A DNA stretch of 64,000 nucleotides from Rhodococcus sp. 4CII (GCF_014256275.1 NZ_JACCFE010000005.1:102132-166131); one strand, 5' to 3'; positions 36,095 to 45,374 are shown, counted from the stretch's first letter. Notes: generated from the sequence alone by a model not told the origin. Translations and numbers: made by a program.

Positions 36095-36760
36095 ATGAAA
36101 GAGCAGGTTCCTGACCAGCAACCCGAGCAGCAGGACGAGGGGAACCCGACCAAAGGCACGTCGTGGCGCTGGCCGGCGGGCGTTGCCGTGGTCTGCCTGA
36201 TCGTCGCCGCCGTACTGAGCATCCACGAGGAGGTGAAGAGGGACCGGGCAGCGGAGGCCTCAACCAGATCCGTTGCGGCGCCATCAGCGACCACGACGGT
36301 CGAGACCCGAAACGGCCGCCCGCTGATGTCCCCATACACACCGCCCACCACCACGACGACGACGTTCGTGGAGACGGCCGCAATCTACACACCCTCCCCT
36401 CGGCCCGCCGCTCCTCCGACGTCGGCGTACACCCGCCCGCCGGCACCGGTGACCACAATTCCCCCGCTGGCGGCGAAGCCGGTGACCAAGATCGGCAAGA
36501 GCGTTACCTACGAGGTCATCTCGGACTCGCCGGTCCTCAACAGCGTCACCTGGTTCGACGGCATGAACGAGCTGCAGCAGGAGTACCCCGCGTCGGCCCC
36601 CTGGTCGCTGAATGTGGTCAACACCGCCACCTACCCGATGATCGGGCTCGGCGCGCAGACCGAGGGGCAATCGGTGACCTGCCGGATCATCGTCGACGGC
36701 CGGGTCATGGACGAACAGACCGCCGTCGGCCAGTACGCCGTTGTGAACTGCAACGCCTGA
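36095..36760 (+). CDS. MmpS-like membrane-anchored protein, longer tether
   Basis: 221 aa from ATG 36095 (GAGAGAGG upstream). A Gln/Glu-rich cytoplasmic start, one TM (WPAGVAVVCLIVAAVLSI), a Thr/Pro tether of ~85 residues and the MmpS-like domain VTYEVISDSPVLNSVTWFDG...SVTCRIIVDGRVMDE. The shared V-T-W-F-D core shows recent duplication with the preceding gene, only 61 bp away and probably co-transcribed. Confidence 0.75.
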   Translation: MKEQVPDQQPEQQDEGNPTKGTSWRWPAGVAVVCLIVAAVLSIHEEVKRDRAAEASTRSVAAPSATTTVETRNGRPLMSPYTPPTTTTTTFVETAAIYTPSPRPAAPPTSAYTRPPAPVTTIPPLAAKPVTKIGKSVTYEVISDSPVLNSVTWFDGMNELQQEYPASAPWSLNVVNTATYPMIGLGAQTEGQSVTCRIIVDGRVMDEQTAVGQYAVVNCNA

Positions 36761-36789
36761 CGCCCACACGAAGAACAGGACACCTGCAC

Positions 36790-37187
36790 ATGACGATCAC
36801 CCCGGAGCCGTTCAACGAGGACCACCCCGACTGGGGCAAGCCCGCGCCCCAGCAGCCGTACCCCCACGGCCCGCAGTATGGTGCCCCGGCACCGGATACC
36901 CGCCGCCGTATCAGCCTCCGGCGCAGGCGTGGGACCACAATGGGCAGGCGAACGCGTGGGCCGGGATGACCCCGGAGCAGGCGTGGGCGGCATACCACCA
37001 GCAGCAGTTCCCGCCGCCGCAGTACTGGCAGCAACCGCCGCCGGTGAACGTGGCGCAGGCGGTGACGGTGAACAACAACGGTGGCTCGCGGTGCCCACAC
37101 CTGCTGCACTTCATCCTGACCCTGATCACCTGCGGCGTATGGCTGCCGATCTGGATCATCCACGCGATCATCGACGCATTCCGGTGA
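36790..37187 (+). pseudogene. Small Pro/Gln-rich tail-plus-TM protein, split by one frameshift
   Basis: It starts at ATG 36790 (MTITPEPFNEDHPDWGKPAP, then QQPYPHGPQYGAP). Near 36895 the frame must change to continue GYPPPYQPPAQAWDHNGQAN, AWAGMTPEQAWAAYHQQQF, PVNVAQAVTVNNNGG and a C-terminal hydrophobic pair (LLHFILTLITCGVWLPIWII). Joined it is ~132 aa, a common actinobacterial tail-anchored type. The shift lies in a GC-rich run. Confidence 0.55.
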
Positions 37188-37373
37188 CATTCAAGCCCCA
37201 AAGCGTCAGAACCCGACCATGATGTGGCTGCGGCACCGTACGGTGCCCTCGAGAAGTCTGCCTCCCGAACACCCACCGATTCCTTGACGGGGGAGGTTGA
37301 CCTCCGTGCGGCACTGGAAAATACATTCACACGACCGATACCGAGGCTTCGGCTCCACTGGTTTGATTGGCCG

Positions 37374-37781
37374 GTGAAGTATGCCATGGCCGTGGCCACC
37401 GTCCTCGGTGTGATATCCCTGTCCGCGTGCGGATCCGACGAGTCCGCAGCACCGGAGTCGACTCCGACACCGGCTACCGCCGCTCCCACGACAACGAAGA
37501 CGTTGACCGGTGACGACCTCTTCGTCCAGAAGTTGCGCGACGGCGGAATCTTCCCGACGGCCAACCAGGTGCCGCTGTTGACCCCGCTCGCGCGACAGAA
37601 CTGCAGCGCCCTGGCCAGCACGACGCTGCCCGATAGTCAGAAGTTCGACAAGATGGTGGAACTGTCGATGATCCTGGGCGAAGGCAAGAACATCTTCGAC
37701 AACCAGGTGACCGCCGAGGCGTACATGAAGGCCTCGATCGCGGCGTACTGCCCGCAGTACCTGGCGCTGATCCCCGCGTGA
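37374..37781 (+). CDS. DUF732-like lipoprotein
   Basis: About 135 aa, start probably GTG 37374 (MKYAMAVATVLGVISLSACG) so that the signal peptide and lipobox LSAC are near the N terminus; upstream in-frame starts give a long non-signal extension. After a Thr/Ala/Pro tether: DDLFVQKLRDGGIFPTANQV, a Cys near LARQNCSALAST, and a final helical YMKASIAAYCPQYLALI. This matches the DUF732 pattern of exported mycobacterial proteins. Its stop overlaps the next start (GTGA). Confidence 0.65.
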   Translation: MKYAMAVATVLGVISLSACGSDESAAPESTPTPATAAPTTTKTLTGDDLFVQKLRDGGIFPTANQVPLLTPLARQNCSALASTTLPDSQKFDKMVELSMILGEGKNIFDNQVTAEAYMKASIAAYCPQYLALIPA

Positions 37782-38770
37782 CGACACCGACCCCGTCGCC
37801 GGGCTGGCATCCCGACCCCGAGGGGACACCGCAGCTGCGGTGGTGGGACGGCACCCAGTGGACCTCGGCGACGAGGCCGCGAGCACTGCAGGAGGGCCCG
37901 AAAACACCACCGCCGCCGGTCGATCCGGTGATACGGAGGCGGAACAACTTCATCGCCGTCGGCCTGATCGGCATCGTCGTTCTCGGGCTCGGCGCCTGGC
38001 AGATCCTCAACACCCAGGGTGGTGGAAACGCACCGGCCGCATCGAGCCCGTCGGCCACACCCCGCACCACGGCACCCACCACCTCTGCGGCGCTCCCGAC
38101 GTCGCCGGCCGACTCCACCACGGACGAGGTGATGCGCGCCTTCTGGCTCCGAGTCGATCGCGAGGGATACCTCACGATCAACGTCAACGGCACCTACACC
38201 GACCAGGAACTCGAGTCCGCCTTCCTCGAAGTACGCCGGATTTACACCTCCACCAAGAAGACCGGCGGCTGGCACGTCTTCGTCGACTGCGGCAACGGCC
38301 AACAGGCGGTGGGCGGGGCGCGCCAGGCGAACGGCAAGTTCGCCCTCGACTCCCTCGGTGCCGCGCGCACGGGGCTGGCAGTCGGCCAGTACGAGTTCAA
38401 GCCGTTGCCCGACCGGAAAGCATGCCCCCCGGATCTGCCGACGATCGCCGACGGGACGGTGACCGCCCACGACGTGATCGACGCGTTCGTCGCGGCTGGT
38501 CTACCCGCCACCAACCGTCAGGACCGCACCATCACAGCGGGCTGTGACGATCTGAAATGCGCTCAGATGATCGCCGTCGACGAGGTCTCGGTGTACCTGT
38601 TCTCCAACGTCGCTCAGGCGGCACACTACGCCGAGGCCTTCGGAGCGGACAAGGTGTACCAGAACGGCCTGCTCGCCATCCGCTACAAACGCGACGGCAA
38701 GCACCCCATCGACGAGGCATTAATCCCGCAGTACAACGCCGCCCTCGACGCGGTTGGCAGCGTCAGGTAG
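37778..38770 (+). CDS. DUF2510 membrane protein with large exported domain
   Basis: 330 aa from GTG 37778, overlapping the DUF732 gene by 4 nt. DUF2510 at the N terminus (PGWHPDPEGTPQLRWWDGTQ), a TM at ~58-75 (FIAVGLIGIVVLGLGAWQIL), an Ala/Thr/Pro tether and a ~220-residue exported domain. That domain includes GYLTINVNGTYTDQELESAF, GWHVFVDCGNGQQAVGGARQ, CPPDLPTIADGTVTAHDVID and SVYLFSNVAQAAHYAEAFG. The exported part seems to contain two alpha/beta subdomains. Function unknown; coupling suggests it acts with the DUF732 lipoprotein. Confidence 0.65.
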   Translation: MTTPTPSPGWHPDPEGTPQLRWWDGTQWTSATRPRALQEGPKTPPPPVDPVIRRRNNFIAVGLIGIVVLGLGAWQILNTQGGGNAPAASSPSATPRTTAPTTSAALPTSPADSTTDEVMRAFWLRVDREGYLTINVNGTYTDQELESAFLEVRRIYTSTKKTGGWHVFVDCGNGQQAVGGARQANGKFALDSLGAARTGLAVGQYEFKPLPDRKACPPDLPTIADGTVTAHDVIDAFVAAGLPATNRQDRTITAGCDDLKCAQMIAVDEVSVYLFSNVAQAAHYAEAFGADKVYQNGLLAIRYKRDGKHPIDEALIPQYNAALDAVGSVR

Positions 38771-38966
38771 CGACGCCAACCGCATATCTGGTGAAAGACG
38801 ACTATTGCGTGAGTGATTGGTGACCGAAGCGAAGACGACTCGCATATATGTGCGCGCGTCGCGATCTATCGACGTCGTTGCGGACGAAAGGGTGTTGCTG
38901 ATGTAGGTGGCGTCGGCGGTTGTCCCTGCGCGGGGTGCCCGGGAGTGGCCCAGTATTGTTCGGCCG

Positions 38967-40031
38967 GTGTCCTTGACGTCTCAGATCGAGTGGGTCGGAT
39001 CGCCGTTCATGCGGTTCGCGCAGAAGTCGATTCCCAATGCTGCCGCGGTGACTGCGGTTCACGATGGTGTCCGTAAGCAGGCGCTGCGGACCAAGTCCAG
39101 TCATACCGGGAAGCGGCCGGACTGGGGTCTGATCGGAACATCGATCGATTTCCGCTTGAGACTGTCGTTTACCACGGCCGATCCCGTTCCGGTGTCGGCG
39201 CGCAGGGGCCACGCGGCGCTGACCAGGGACCATCCCGAAGCAGCACCTCTGTTGGGGGAGTTGACGGCCGCGATCGCTGGCGTGTTCGCCGAGGTCCCGC
39301 CGCAGCCTGCTGACCGTATCGAGTTGCCCGAATCGATGGAGAACGACCTGCTCCGCCTCTGCGTGGTTGCCGGCCAGCTGGACCAGCTCTACCGTTCGTA
39401 CCCGCATGTCATCGACAAGACACCGCTATTGGAGGGCGGGAGGGTGGTCACGTTCGATCAGGCGTGTAAACAGGTACCGTGGTTCGTCATCGACCAACTC
39501 CACGACCAGGTCTGCCTCGCGAACACCGGACTCGGGCAGCTGCGTGCCGATGCGAGGATCGCGCGCTCGGGGCTGAGCTTTTCCGGGTCCGACGCCGTCG
39601 AGGGCGCCGACGCGGATCTTCTGGTCGACGGGTTGCTCCTCGACTTCAAATCCACTCACGCCGCGACGACGATCACCAAGTCCGATGTCTATCAGCTCGC
39701 CGGGTATGCACTTCTGGACTTCGACGACGAACACCACATCGATCACGTCGGGATCTACTGGACCCGGCACGGGATCAAGCGCACCTTCTCACTTGCCGGC
39801 TTCTTCGAACTGCTCGGTGCCACCGAGTCGGTCCCGGAACTCCGGGCCGGGTTGCGGGCCGAACTGACGGCATACCACGACCAGCGCCGCCGTGCCCGCG
39901 ACGCGGCGAGACTCGCCGCCGGACACCGAGAGGCTGCCGGTGTCGTGGCTACGCAGGAGAGCCGCGAGGAGATACCGGTTCGCCGCATCCATCGGGCGCG
40001 TCGATGGCTGAGCCGTGTCGCGCAGCGCTGA
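38967..40031 (+). CDS. PD-(D/E)XK nuclease-superfamily protein
   Basis: 354 aa from GTG 38967 (MSLTSQIEWVGSPFMRFAQK). No ribosome site is evident, but a TATTGT hexamer ~10 nt upstream would fit leaderless transcription. The nuclease core is at ~213-250: GADADLLVDGLLLDFKST gives D and the D-x-K pair, followed by the helix KSDVYQLAGYALLD with a Gln typical of RecB/Cas4-like folds, and VGIYWTRHG. The C terminus is basic (RRIHRARRWLSRVAQR). No Cys cluster as in Cas4. A DNA-processing or defence role is plausible; target unknown. Confidence 0.65.
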   Translation: MSLTSQIEWVGSPFMRFAQKSIPNAAAVTAVHDGVRKQALRTKSSHTGKRPDWGLIGTSIDFRLRLSFTTADPVPVSARRGHAALTRDHPEAAPLLGELTAAIAGVFAEVPPQPADRIELPESMENDLLRLCVVAGQLDQLYRSYPHVIDKTPLLEGGRVVTFDQACKQVPWFVIDQLHDQVCLANTGLGQLRADARIARSGLSFSGSDAVEGADADLLVDGLLLDFKSTHAATTITKSDVYQLAGYALLDFDDEHHIDHVGIYWTRHGIKRTFSLAGFFELLGATESVPELRAGLRAELTAYHDQRRRARDAARLAAGHREAAGVVATQESREEIPVRRIHRARRWLSRVAQR

Positions 40032-40056
40032 GACCTGAATATGGGCGGGGGGTGTG

Positions 40057-40554
40057 TCAGCTGCCGAAGAACGGCATCCCAGGACGTTCGGGCTCGGGTT
40101 CTGGTTGCGGTTTGGTGCTCCCGTCGACGGTGAGGGTGAACTTGTCGCTGCCGGCGGCGGAGTTCACATCGCCTTGAAGCCAGCAGTACGCCTCGACGGT
40201 GTAATCCCCGGGGTGGGGCACGGTGATCAGGAATTGCTTGGTCTCGCCGATGGCTGCGCCGAAGCCGGGGACGCTGGCTTGGGGCAGGGTCGGCCACATC
40301 CAGGGCATGTCGCCGCCGAGGTTCTGGTGGTCGGTCAGTTGCGGGAAGCATTCGATTCCCGGGTAGGTCAGCGGCCCGGGGTTCGGGTTGGTGACGGTGG
40401 CGTGGACGACGAGCCCGTCCGCGTCGGCGGTGATGGTCGGCGCCAGAACCGGTTCCGCGGCACTGGCGGGACCAGCACCGAGGAGCAGCATCCCGGTCAG
40501 GGCGGTGAGGACGCCGGCGGCACGGGCAAGGCGTGTCGGGGTGTGCGGGTGCAT
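40057..40554 (-). CDS. Secreted protein
   Basis: 165 aa from ATG 40554 (AGGAAA upstream). Sec signal peptide with ASAA (cleavage ~33), then a beta-rich, probably Ig-like domain: APTITADADGLVVHATVTNP, YPGIECFPQL, KQFLITVPHPGDYTVEAYCW. It ends in a Pro/Glu tail. Two cysteines could form a disulfide. It follows the TerD gene after only 2 bp, so it is likely co-transcribed. Confidence 0.65.
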   Translation of the reverse strand: MHPHTPTRLARAAGVLTALTGMLLLGAGPASAAEPVLAPTITADADGLVVHATVTNPNPGPLTYPGIECFPQLTDHQNLGGDMPWMWPTLPQASVPGFGAAIGETKQFLITVPHPGDYTVEAYCWLQGDVNSAAGSDKFTLTVDGSTKPQPEPEPERPGMPFFGS

Positions 40555-40556
40555 GG

Positions 40557-41984
40557 TCAGTACTTTCCTGTGGGGGTGGGGCAGCGGCCGGTGTACTTGG
40601 TGAGTCCGATCCCGCGGTTCGCTTTCTTGCTGCGGCCGACGGGCCCGCCCTGGGGTTCGCGGACCCAGGTGCCGGTGGTGTCGAGTCCGGGCATGTGTTC
40701 GCTGCCGGGGTGGCTGTAGCGGGTTTCACCGTCGACGGTGAGAATGCCGTCTTGGACGTCGATGTGGGCGATGGTGGCCCAGTAGGAGTCTTGTCCATTG
40801 CCGACGAAGACGAGGATTTCGTCGGCGTCGTCGCCGGGGAGCCCGCCGGGTGCGGCGCGCCCGTATCGGATGGCGACGCGGGGCCGGCCGAAGGCGTCGA
40901 TCGCCCCGGTGCCGTTGTCGACGCTTTGGTAGACGTTGACCAATAGGTCTCCGTTCTCGGTGGGCAGGACGCGGACCTGTTCGACCGCGGCCCGGCCCCT
41001 GTTGCCGGGGCCTGTGCTGTCGCCGTAGTGGTGGATGAACGGCCACTTGTCGAGGCTGCCGCGGTGGCGGGGTTCGCCGCTGATGACGACGAACTTGTTG
41101 GTGACCTCGTCGCGGCAGAAGAAGTACACGTCGAGGTCCCCGGTCCCGTAGCGGGTGACCCGGCCATAGGTGTCGTAGTGGGCGCCGCGGCCGTCCCATT
41201 CGAGTCCGACGGTCAACACCCAGTCGGGGTCGCCCTGGTTCTTGCGGAGGTCGATGCGCGCGGTCTTGGTGGCCGAGTCCTTCGACAGGGTGACCTTGAC
41301 CTTCTCGAAACTGATCGGCGACACCGCCGGCGGCGACAATGGTGGGGTATGCGGGGGAGCGGGAGGGGTGGATGCCGGTGCGGCCACGACCGGTGGGTGC
41401 ACGGGCGTGTGCCGGTGCGGCGCCGTCGGCGGAGGTGGTGCCGCCGGTGCGGGCGGTGTCGGTGTCGCCGGTGGCGGGGCGGGTTGGTCGGAGACGCCGA
41501 CACCGTGGTGAGTGACCAGGGCTGCCAGCCCGGTGTTCCAGCCCGCGGAGACATTGCGGGCCTTCCAGGTGCTCTGGCGGCGGTAGACCTCGAGTAGGAC
41601 GGCGGCTCGTTCGGTGGTCAGGCCGAGCGCCCGTGCGGTAACCCGCATCCCGGTGGGTTGTTCGACGACGACCCCGAGGTTGCCGGTGTGGGCGAGGCTC
41701 CCGGCGACCTGGTCGTCGAGTGCCACGGCGATGGACAGTTTCTCGATTCCGGCCGGAACAGCGCGGAGGTCGATCGTGATGCGATCGGCGGCGACCAGCC
41801 GGACCGCACCCTCGGGGGAGGTGGGTTGGTTGAAGAAGACGAAGTCGGCATCGGAGCGGACCCGTTGATCACTGCCGAGTTGGAAGGCCATCAGGTCGAT
41901 GGTGCCCTGGCTGACGCCGGAAACGGCCACGGTGAGCGTGCCGTCGTCGATGGGGGTGTTCTGGCCGCGGGCGAGATCGGTCAT
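40557..41984 (-). CDS. Two-domain TerD-family (TerA-like) protein
   Basis: 475 aa. An N-terminal TerD domain (~1-155: TPIDDGTLTVAVSGVSQGTI, MAFQLGSDQRVRSDADFVFF, LGVVVEQ, LLEVYRRQSTWKARNVSAGW) is joined by a ~65-residue Pro/Ala/His linker to a C-terminal TerA-like domain (~225-475: VKVTLSKDSATKTARIDLRK, DLDVYFFCRD, RVAIRYGR). TerD-family proteins bind calcium and occur in tellurite, colicin and phage-resistance-associated operons. The start is ATG 41984; the nearest good ribosome site is rather far. It is divergent from terD at 42337. Confidence 0.8.
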   Translation of the reverse strand: MTDLARGQNTPIDDGTLTVAVSGVSQGTIDLMAFQLGSDQRVRSDADFVFFNQPTSPEGAVRLVAADRITIDLRAVPAGIEKLSIAVALDDQVAGSLAHTGNLGVVVEQPTGMRVTARALGLTTERAAVLLEVYRRQSTWKARNVSAGWNTGLAALVTHHGVGVSDQPAPPPATPTPPAPAAPPPPTAPHRHTPVHPPVVAAPASTPPAPPHTPPLSPPAVSPISFEKVKVTLSKDSATKTARIDLRKNQGDPDWVLTVGLEWDGRGAHYDTYGRVTRYGTGDLDVYFFCRDEVTNKFVVISGEPRHRGSLDKWPFIHHYGDSTGPGNRGRAAVEQVRVLPTENGDLLVNVYQSVDNGTGAIDAFGRPRVAIRYGRAAPGGLPGDDADEILVFVGNGQDSYWATIAHIDVQDGILTVDGETRYSHPGSEHMPGLDTTGTWVREPQGGPVGRSKKANRGIGLTKYTGRCPTPTGKY

Positions 41985-42336
41985 GAGGTGCGGCCGGAGC
42001 CGGTCCTTTCCAGGTGCTGGTGAGGTCAGACATGGGTGTCGCGTGTACCGCCCGCAGGGGGAGGTGGCCGGCCTATGCGACCGTCGACGGACGAGGCAAA
42101 CGCTCAGCCACCGGACGCCCCGCCGGACATGGTCGCACCGGGCGGCGCCTCGACCCTCGTCCTCGATCTCCGGTGTGTGCTGTCTGGCAACCGATCACGC
42201 GCTGATAGTACGGGCACGACCCGGATTCACCCTGCAATGGCGTGTCCGAAACATCACGTTCTAAGGTGGGTAGCCTGAGCGTCGAATGGGGTGGGCAAAC
42301 AGTGCGCATCCACACGCTGTGGGCGGAAGGATCTTC

Positions 42337-42912
42337 ATGGGCGTCACCCTGGCCAAAGGCGGCAACGTTTCCCTCGACAAGCAGGCACCGAACCTGACCG
42401 CGGTCGCCGTAGGTTTGGGATGGGACGCACGCTCGACCACCGGTCACGACTTCGACCTCGACGCGAGCGCATTGGTGACCGGCGAGAGCAAGCGGGTCCT
42501 GTCGGACCAGCACTTCGTGTTCTACAACAACCTGCGCTCACCCGACGGGTCCATCGAGCACACCGGCGACAACCTCACCGGCGACGGTGACGGCGACGAC
42601 GAGGTCATCAACGTCGACCTCAAAGCGGTGCCGCCGAACGTCACCAACATTTTCTTCCCGGTCTCCATCCACGATGCGCAGGCGCGGGGGCAGAGCTTCG
42701 GGCAGGTCACCAACGCATTCATCCGCGTGGTAGACCGCAGCACCGGCAACGAACTGGTGCGCTACGACCTGACCGAGGACGCTTCCATCGAGACGGCAAT
42801 GGTGTTCGGTGAGCTGTATCGGCATGGCGGCGAGTGGAAGTTCCGCGCGATCGGTCAGGGCTACGCCTCCGGCCTGGCGGGCATCGCCCGCGACTACGGA
42901 GTCAACATCTAG
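42337..42912 (+). CDS. terD: TerD/TerE-family calcium-binding stress protein
   Basis: 191 aa from ATG 42337 (GGAAGG upstream), the canonical length. MGVTLAKGGNVSLDKQAPNL, then VGLGWDARSTTGHDFDLDAS (calcium site 1 residues D-x-D-x-D) and TGDGDGDDEVINVDL (site 2). The C-terminal FGELYRHGGEWKFRAIGQGY is intact. Cytosolic, part of the Ter stress system; the transporter-like TerC is not in the window. Confidence 0.93.
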   Translation: MGVTLAKGGNVSLDKQAPNLTAVAVGLGWDARSTTGHDFDLDASALVTGESKRVLSDQHFVFYNNLRSPDGSIEHTGDNLTGDGDGDDEVINVDLKAVPPNVTNIFFPVSIHDAQARGQSFGQVTNAFIRVVDRSTGNELVRYDLTEDASIETAMVFGELYRHGGEWKFRAIGQGYASGLAGIARDYGVNI

Positions 42913-43305
42913 TCCATCGCCGGAGGTCGATGTCGCGTCCTGCGGCGCCGCCTCCCGTCATGTACGGCAGTGGTGAGGCAGCCCGGACTCCGGTTGGATA
43001 CGCTGTATAGCAGTGTCATTCACCCGATCGACACGGAGCGCGGGCCCTCGACCACCACTCGGGCGAGCTCGTTCGCTTCGGGCACCGCGGGCTTGTGCTA
43101 TTCGGCACGAATCGCTGCAGCGTCACCGCTGTGGGCTGTTGGCTGTCCCGGACCGTTGGTGGGACATCCTGGTAGAAGCGCCCCACCAGCACGAGGTTTC
43201 GGTGGTTCGTTCGCGCTCATCGAACGGCCCATCGAATAGCTCTCGTGCGAAATTCAATTCACTCTCCATTGACCGACTACTGCGCAACCATGAACGGAGC
43301 CCCGC
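42913..43305. other. Gene-free stretch
   Basis: About 390 bp after terD with no supported gene, terminator or repeat. GC content is mildly lower than in flanking genes. Confidence 0.35.
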
Positions 43306-43847
43306 ATGCCTGACTCAGGCTCCCCCGGGTGGTATCCCAACCCATCGGGAGCACCCAACTCGGTCCGCTACTGGGACGGCCAGACTTGGACGGAGACGCG
43401 ACAGCTCGATGCACCTGCCGCCCGGCTGCACCCACGGGCACATCTGCGTCGGCCCCACCACCCAAGCACAACCGCAAGGCCGTGTGGATTGCAGCAGGTG
43501 CCCTGGTCATCGTTGCGGTCATCGTCGGATTCACTGTGTTCGGCGACAGCACCGAGGATGACGCCATCGACCGATGCGCAAGCGCCGTGGCCGATCGGAT
43601 GAAGTCACCGAGCACGGCCGAGTTCAGCGACGTGACCGCGTTCGAGACCGACAGCCTCAAGACCATCGACGAGGACTACTCGCAGATGGACAGGTACAGC
43701 AAATACACCACACTGAGCCGCTGGGTGGTCACCGGCGATGTAGACGCCAGCAACTCATTCGGTGCCACCGTCCGCAGCGAGTTCAACTGCAGCGCCATCG
43801 TCGGTGACGGGACCATCGCGGGAGTTGAGATCGGCTACATCGAGTAG
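43306..43847 (+). pseudogene. DUF2510 single-pass membrane protein, split by one frameshift
   Basis: It starts at ATG 43306 with DUF2510 (PGWYPNPSGAPNSVRYWDGQ, TWTETRQL). Near 43425-43440 the frame must change to continue PAAPTGTSASAPPPKHNRKA, a TM (VWIAAGALVIVAVIVGFTVF) and an exported domain (DRCASAVADRMKSPSTAEFS, SRWVVTGDVDASNSFGATVR, EFNCSAIVGD). The exported part resembles the DUF4333/DUF1376-like small mycobacterial domains only loosely. A Pro/Gly GC run at the junction makes an indel error credible. Confidence 0.6.
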
Positions 43848-44078
43848 TTTCCGGACCCAGAAATTGGCCGCCAACGTCACGATCGACCGTCAACACTGCA
43901 CATCGGCTGTAGCGCGTCTGGCTGTCACATCGTGCTCGCCTTCGGTCAGCGAAGCCTGAGTACCTGTTATGTCCGGTCCGTCTGGTATCTCTTTTCACGG
44001 GATTTGTAACGAACATGATGGTGCGGGGCGGCTCCCATTTCGCCCCCAGTCCACACTCCTGACAGGCCACCAGCAGAC

Positions 44079-44525
44079 ATGCGAATCAGAAGGACCCTTT
44101 CGTGCGTAACGCACATCGGCGTGCTCGCGCTGTACCTCACAGCGTGCGGCGACGACTTGGCCGCAACCGCAGGCCATGCGTTGCCGGCCAGCTCGACGGT
44201 GGAAGCCGAGCCCGCAATCACGCGGATCACCGCACCTCCCGCAGCGGCAGCGTCACCATCGTCGACGAGAAGCCTGAACGCGAGTGCGCCTAACCCGACG
44301 TCAGTGACTGTGTCCGCGAGTGATGTCTTCGCTGAGACGTGCAACGAAATGGGCCCAATATTCGAGGCTCGCGCTGAATTGCAAGCCTCACAGGCAGATC
44401 AGAATGAGTTCGCGGAGGCGATGCTGCAGGAACTGCGACAGTCTCCGGAGTGGGATGCGCAGAGCCGTGTCGACCAGGCCGCAGTGACGAAAGCTGTCCG
44501 CGCTGCGGCGAACGGTGACTGCTGA
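44079..44525 (+). CDS. Lipoprotein
   Basis: 148 aa from ATG 44079. Basic start, hydrophobic segment and lipobox LTAC (Cys ~23), an Ala/Pro/Ser/Thr tether, then a short helical domain with two cysteines (FAETCNEMGPIFEARAELQA ... AAANGDC). Not recognised; its size and layout match many actinobacterial surface lipoproteins. Confidence 0.6.
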   Translation: MRIRRTLSCVTHIGVLALYLTACGDDLAATAGHALPASSTVEAEPAITRITAPPAAAASPSSTRSLNASAPNPTSVTVSASDVFAETCNEMGPIFEARAELQASQADQNEFAEAMLQELRQSPEWDAQSRVDQAAVTKAVRAAANGDC

Positions 44526-45008
44526 GCGATTCGCCTCTGATGGCGGCGCTGCAGGGCCGCGGTCCCCTACGAATACTCCACACGCACACCAGGTCCGAGC
44601 AACCGACCCGTCCGACCTCACCGTCTTGGTTGCCAGGACTGACTGCTCGTCGCTGAAGCCGTCGCGGTGTGTCTTTCATCTGAATGACACACGCACTAGC
44701 GGCTTCTCGCAGGTCAGGCGCGTTGCACGGCTCTGCTGCTTTCCTGAGCGCGCGCGTATCGGGGCATCAGTGTGGGCCGAGGCGGAGCCAATTTCGTTCC
44801 CGGTTCGCGGACGAGCTGGGTGCTGAGAAGGAACGGGCCGCGTCGCGACGACTCCTCGATGCGCGATGGCCCCTGTGCGCGCCCATCCGGTGATGCTTAA
44901 CGCGCTGGCCGTCTGGAGGGAGGTATGGGTGATCTGGATGTGGCCTGGGGGGTGGGGCGGGTGCGGCGGTCGGCGTAGTGGAATGGGGGTGGCTCCGGTG
45001 TCTCGAAG
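44526..45008. other. Gene-free stretch
   Basis: About 480 bp with no supported gene on either strand and no clear repeat or terminator. Confidence 0.35.
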
Positions 45009-45191
45009 GTGAAAATCCTGCGTGTATTGCCGCTTCTTATTGTCGCTCTGAGTGTGTCAGGGTTCGGTGGCGATTCTTCCCGTCCTGTGACGTCGACATC
45101 GTCTGCCGTGTCGACGCTGCCGCGGCTGTGGTTGCCTGGCGGAGACCCCACCAGCAGCGCGTCACGGTTCAGCCGATGGGCATCTATGCGG
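45009..45191 (+). pseudogene. Possible lipoprotein relic with lost lipobox cysteine
   Basis: From GTG 45009: MKILRVLPLLIVALSVSGFG followed by GDSS. The segment is a textbook lipoprotein signal except that the lipobox residue is Phe (TTC) instead of Cys (TGC). The sequence after it loses protein character and runs into the convergent small gene. Could be a decayed lipoprotein or chance. Confidence 0.3.
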
Positions 45192-45365
45192 TCAGCCGTC
45201 GATTGGTTCGCAGATCGCGACAGGTCCGGGGCAACCCGGGGTGGCGCATTCGTACAGATCGGTCTCGATGAGCACACCGCCGAGGCTGGCGTAGATGTAG
45301 TGCCGGAACGCGGCGTTGCCACACGTCACGCAGTCCTGATCGATCTGGATCCACTCGCCTCCCAT
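45192..45365 (-). CDS. Small Cys-rich (zinc-ribbon-like) protein
   Basis: 57 aa from ATG 45365 (TAGGG upstream). MGGEWIQIDQDCVTCGNAAF has a CxxC, and a second cluster ECATPGCPGP follows, with a further Cys near the end (AICEPIDG). The two pairs could bind one zinc. A short cytosolic protein, not recognised. Confidence 0.5.
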   Translation of the reverse strand: MGGEWIQIDQDCVTCGNAAFRHYIYASLGGVLIETDLYECATPGCPGPVAICEPIDG

Positions 45366-45374
45366 AGCCGGACC

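Noticed and set aside
39755..41167. A 470-codon minus-strand frame
   Set aside because: Overlaps the TerD-TerA and secreted genes in another frame, and is Pro/Thr/Ser-rich without domains.
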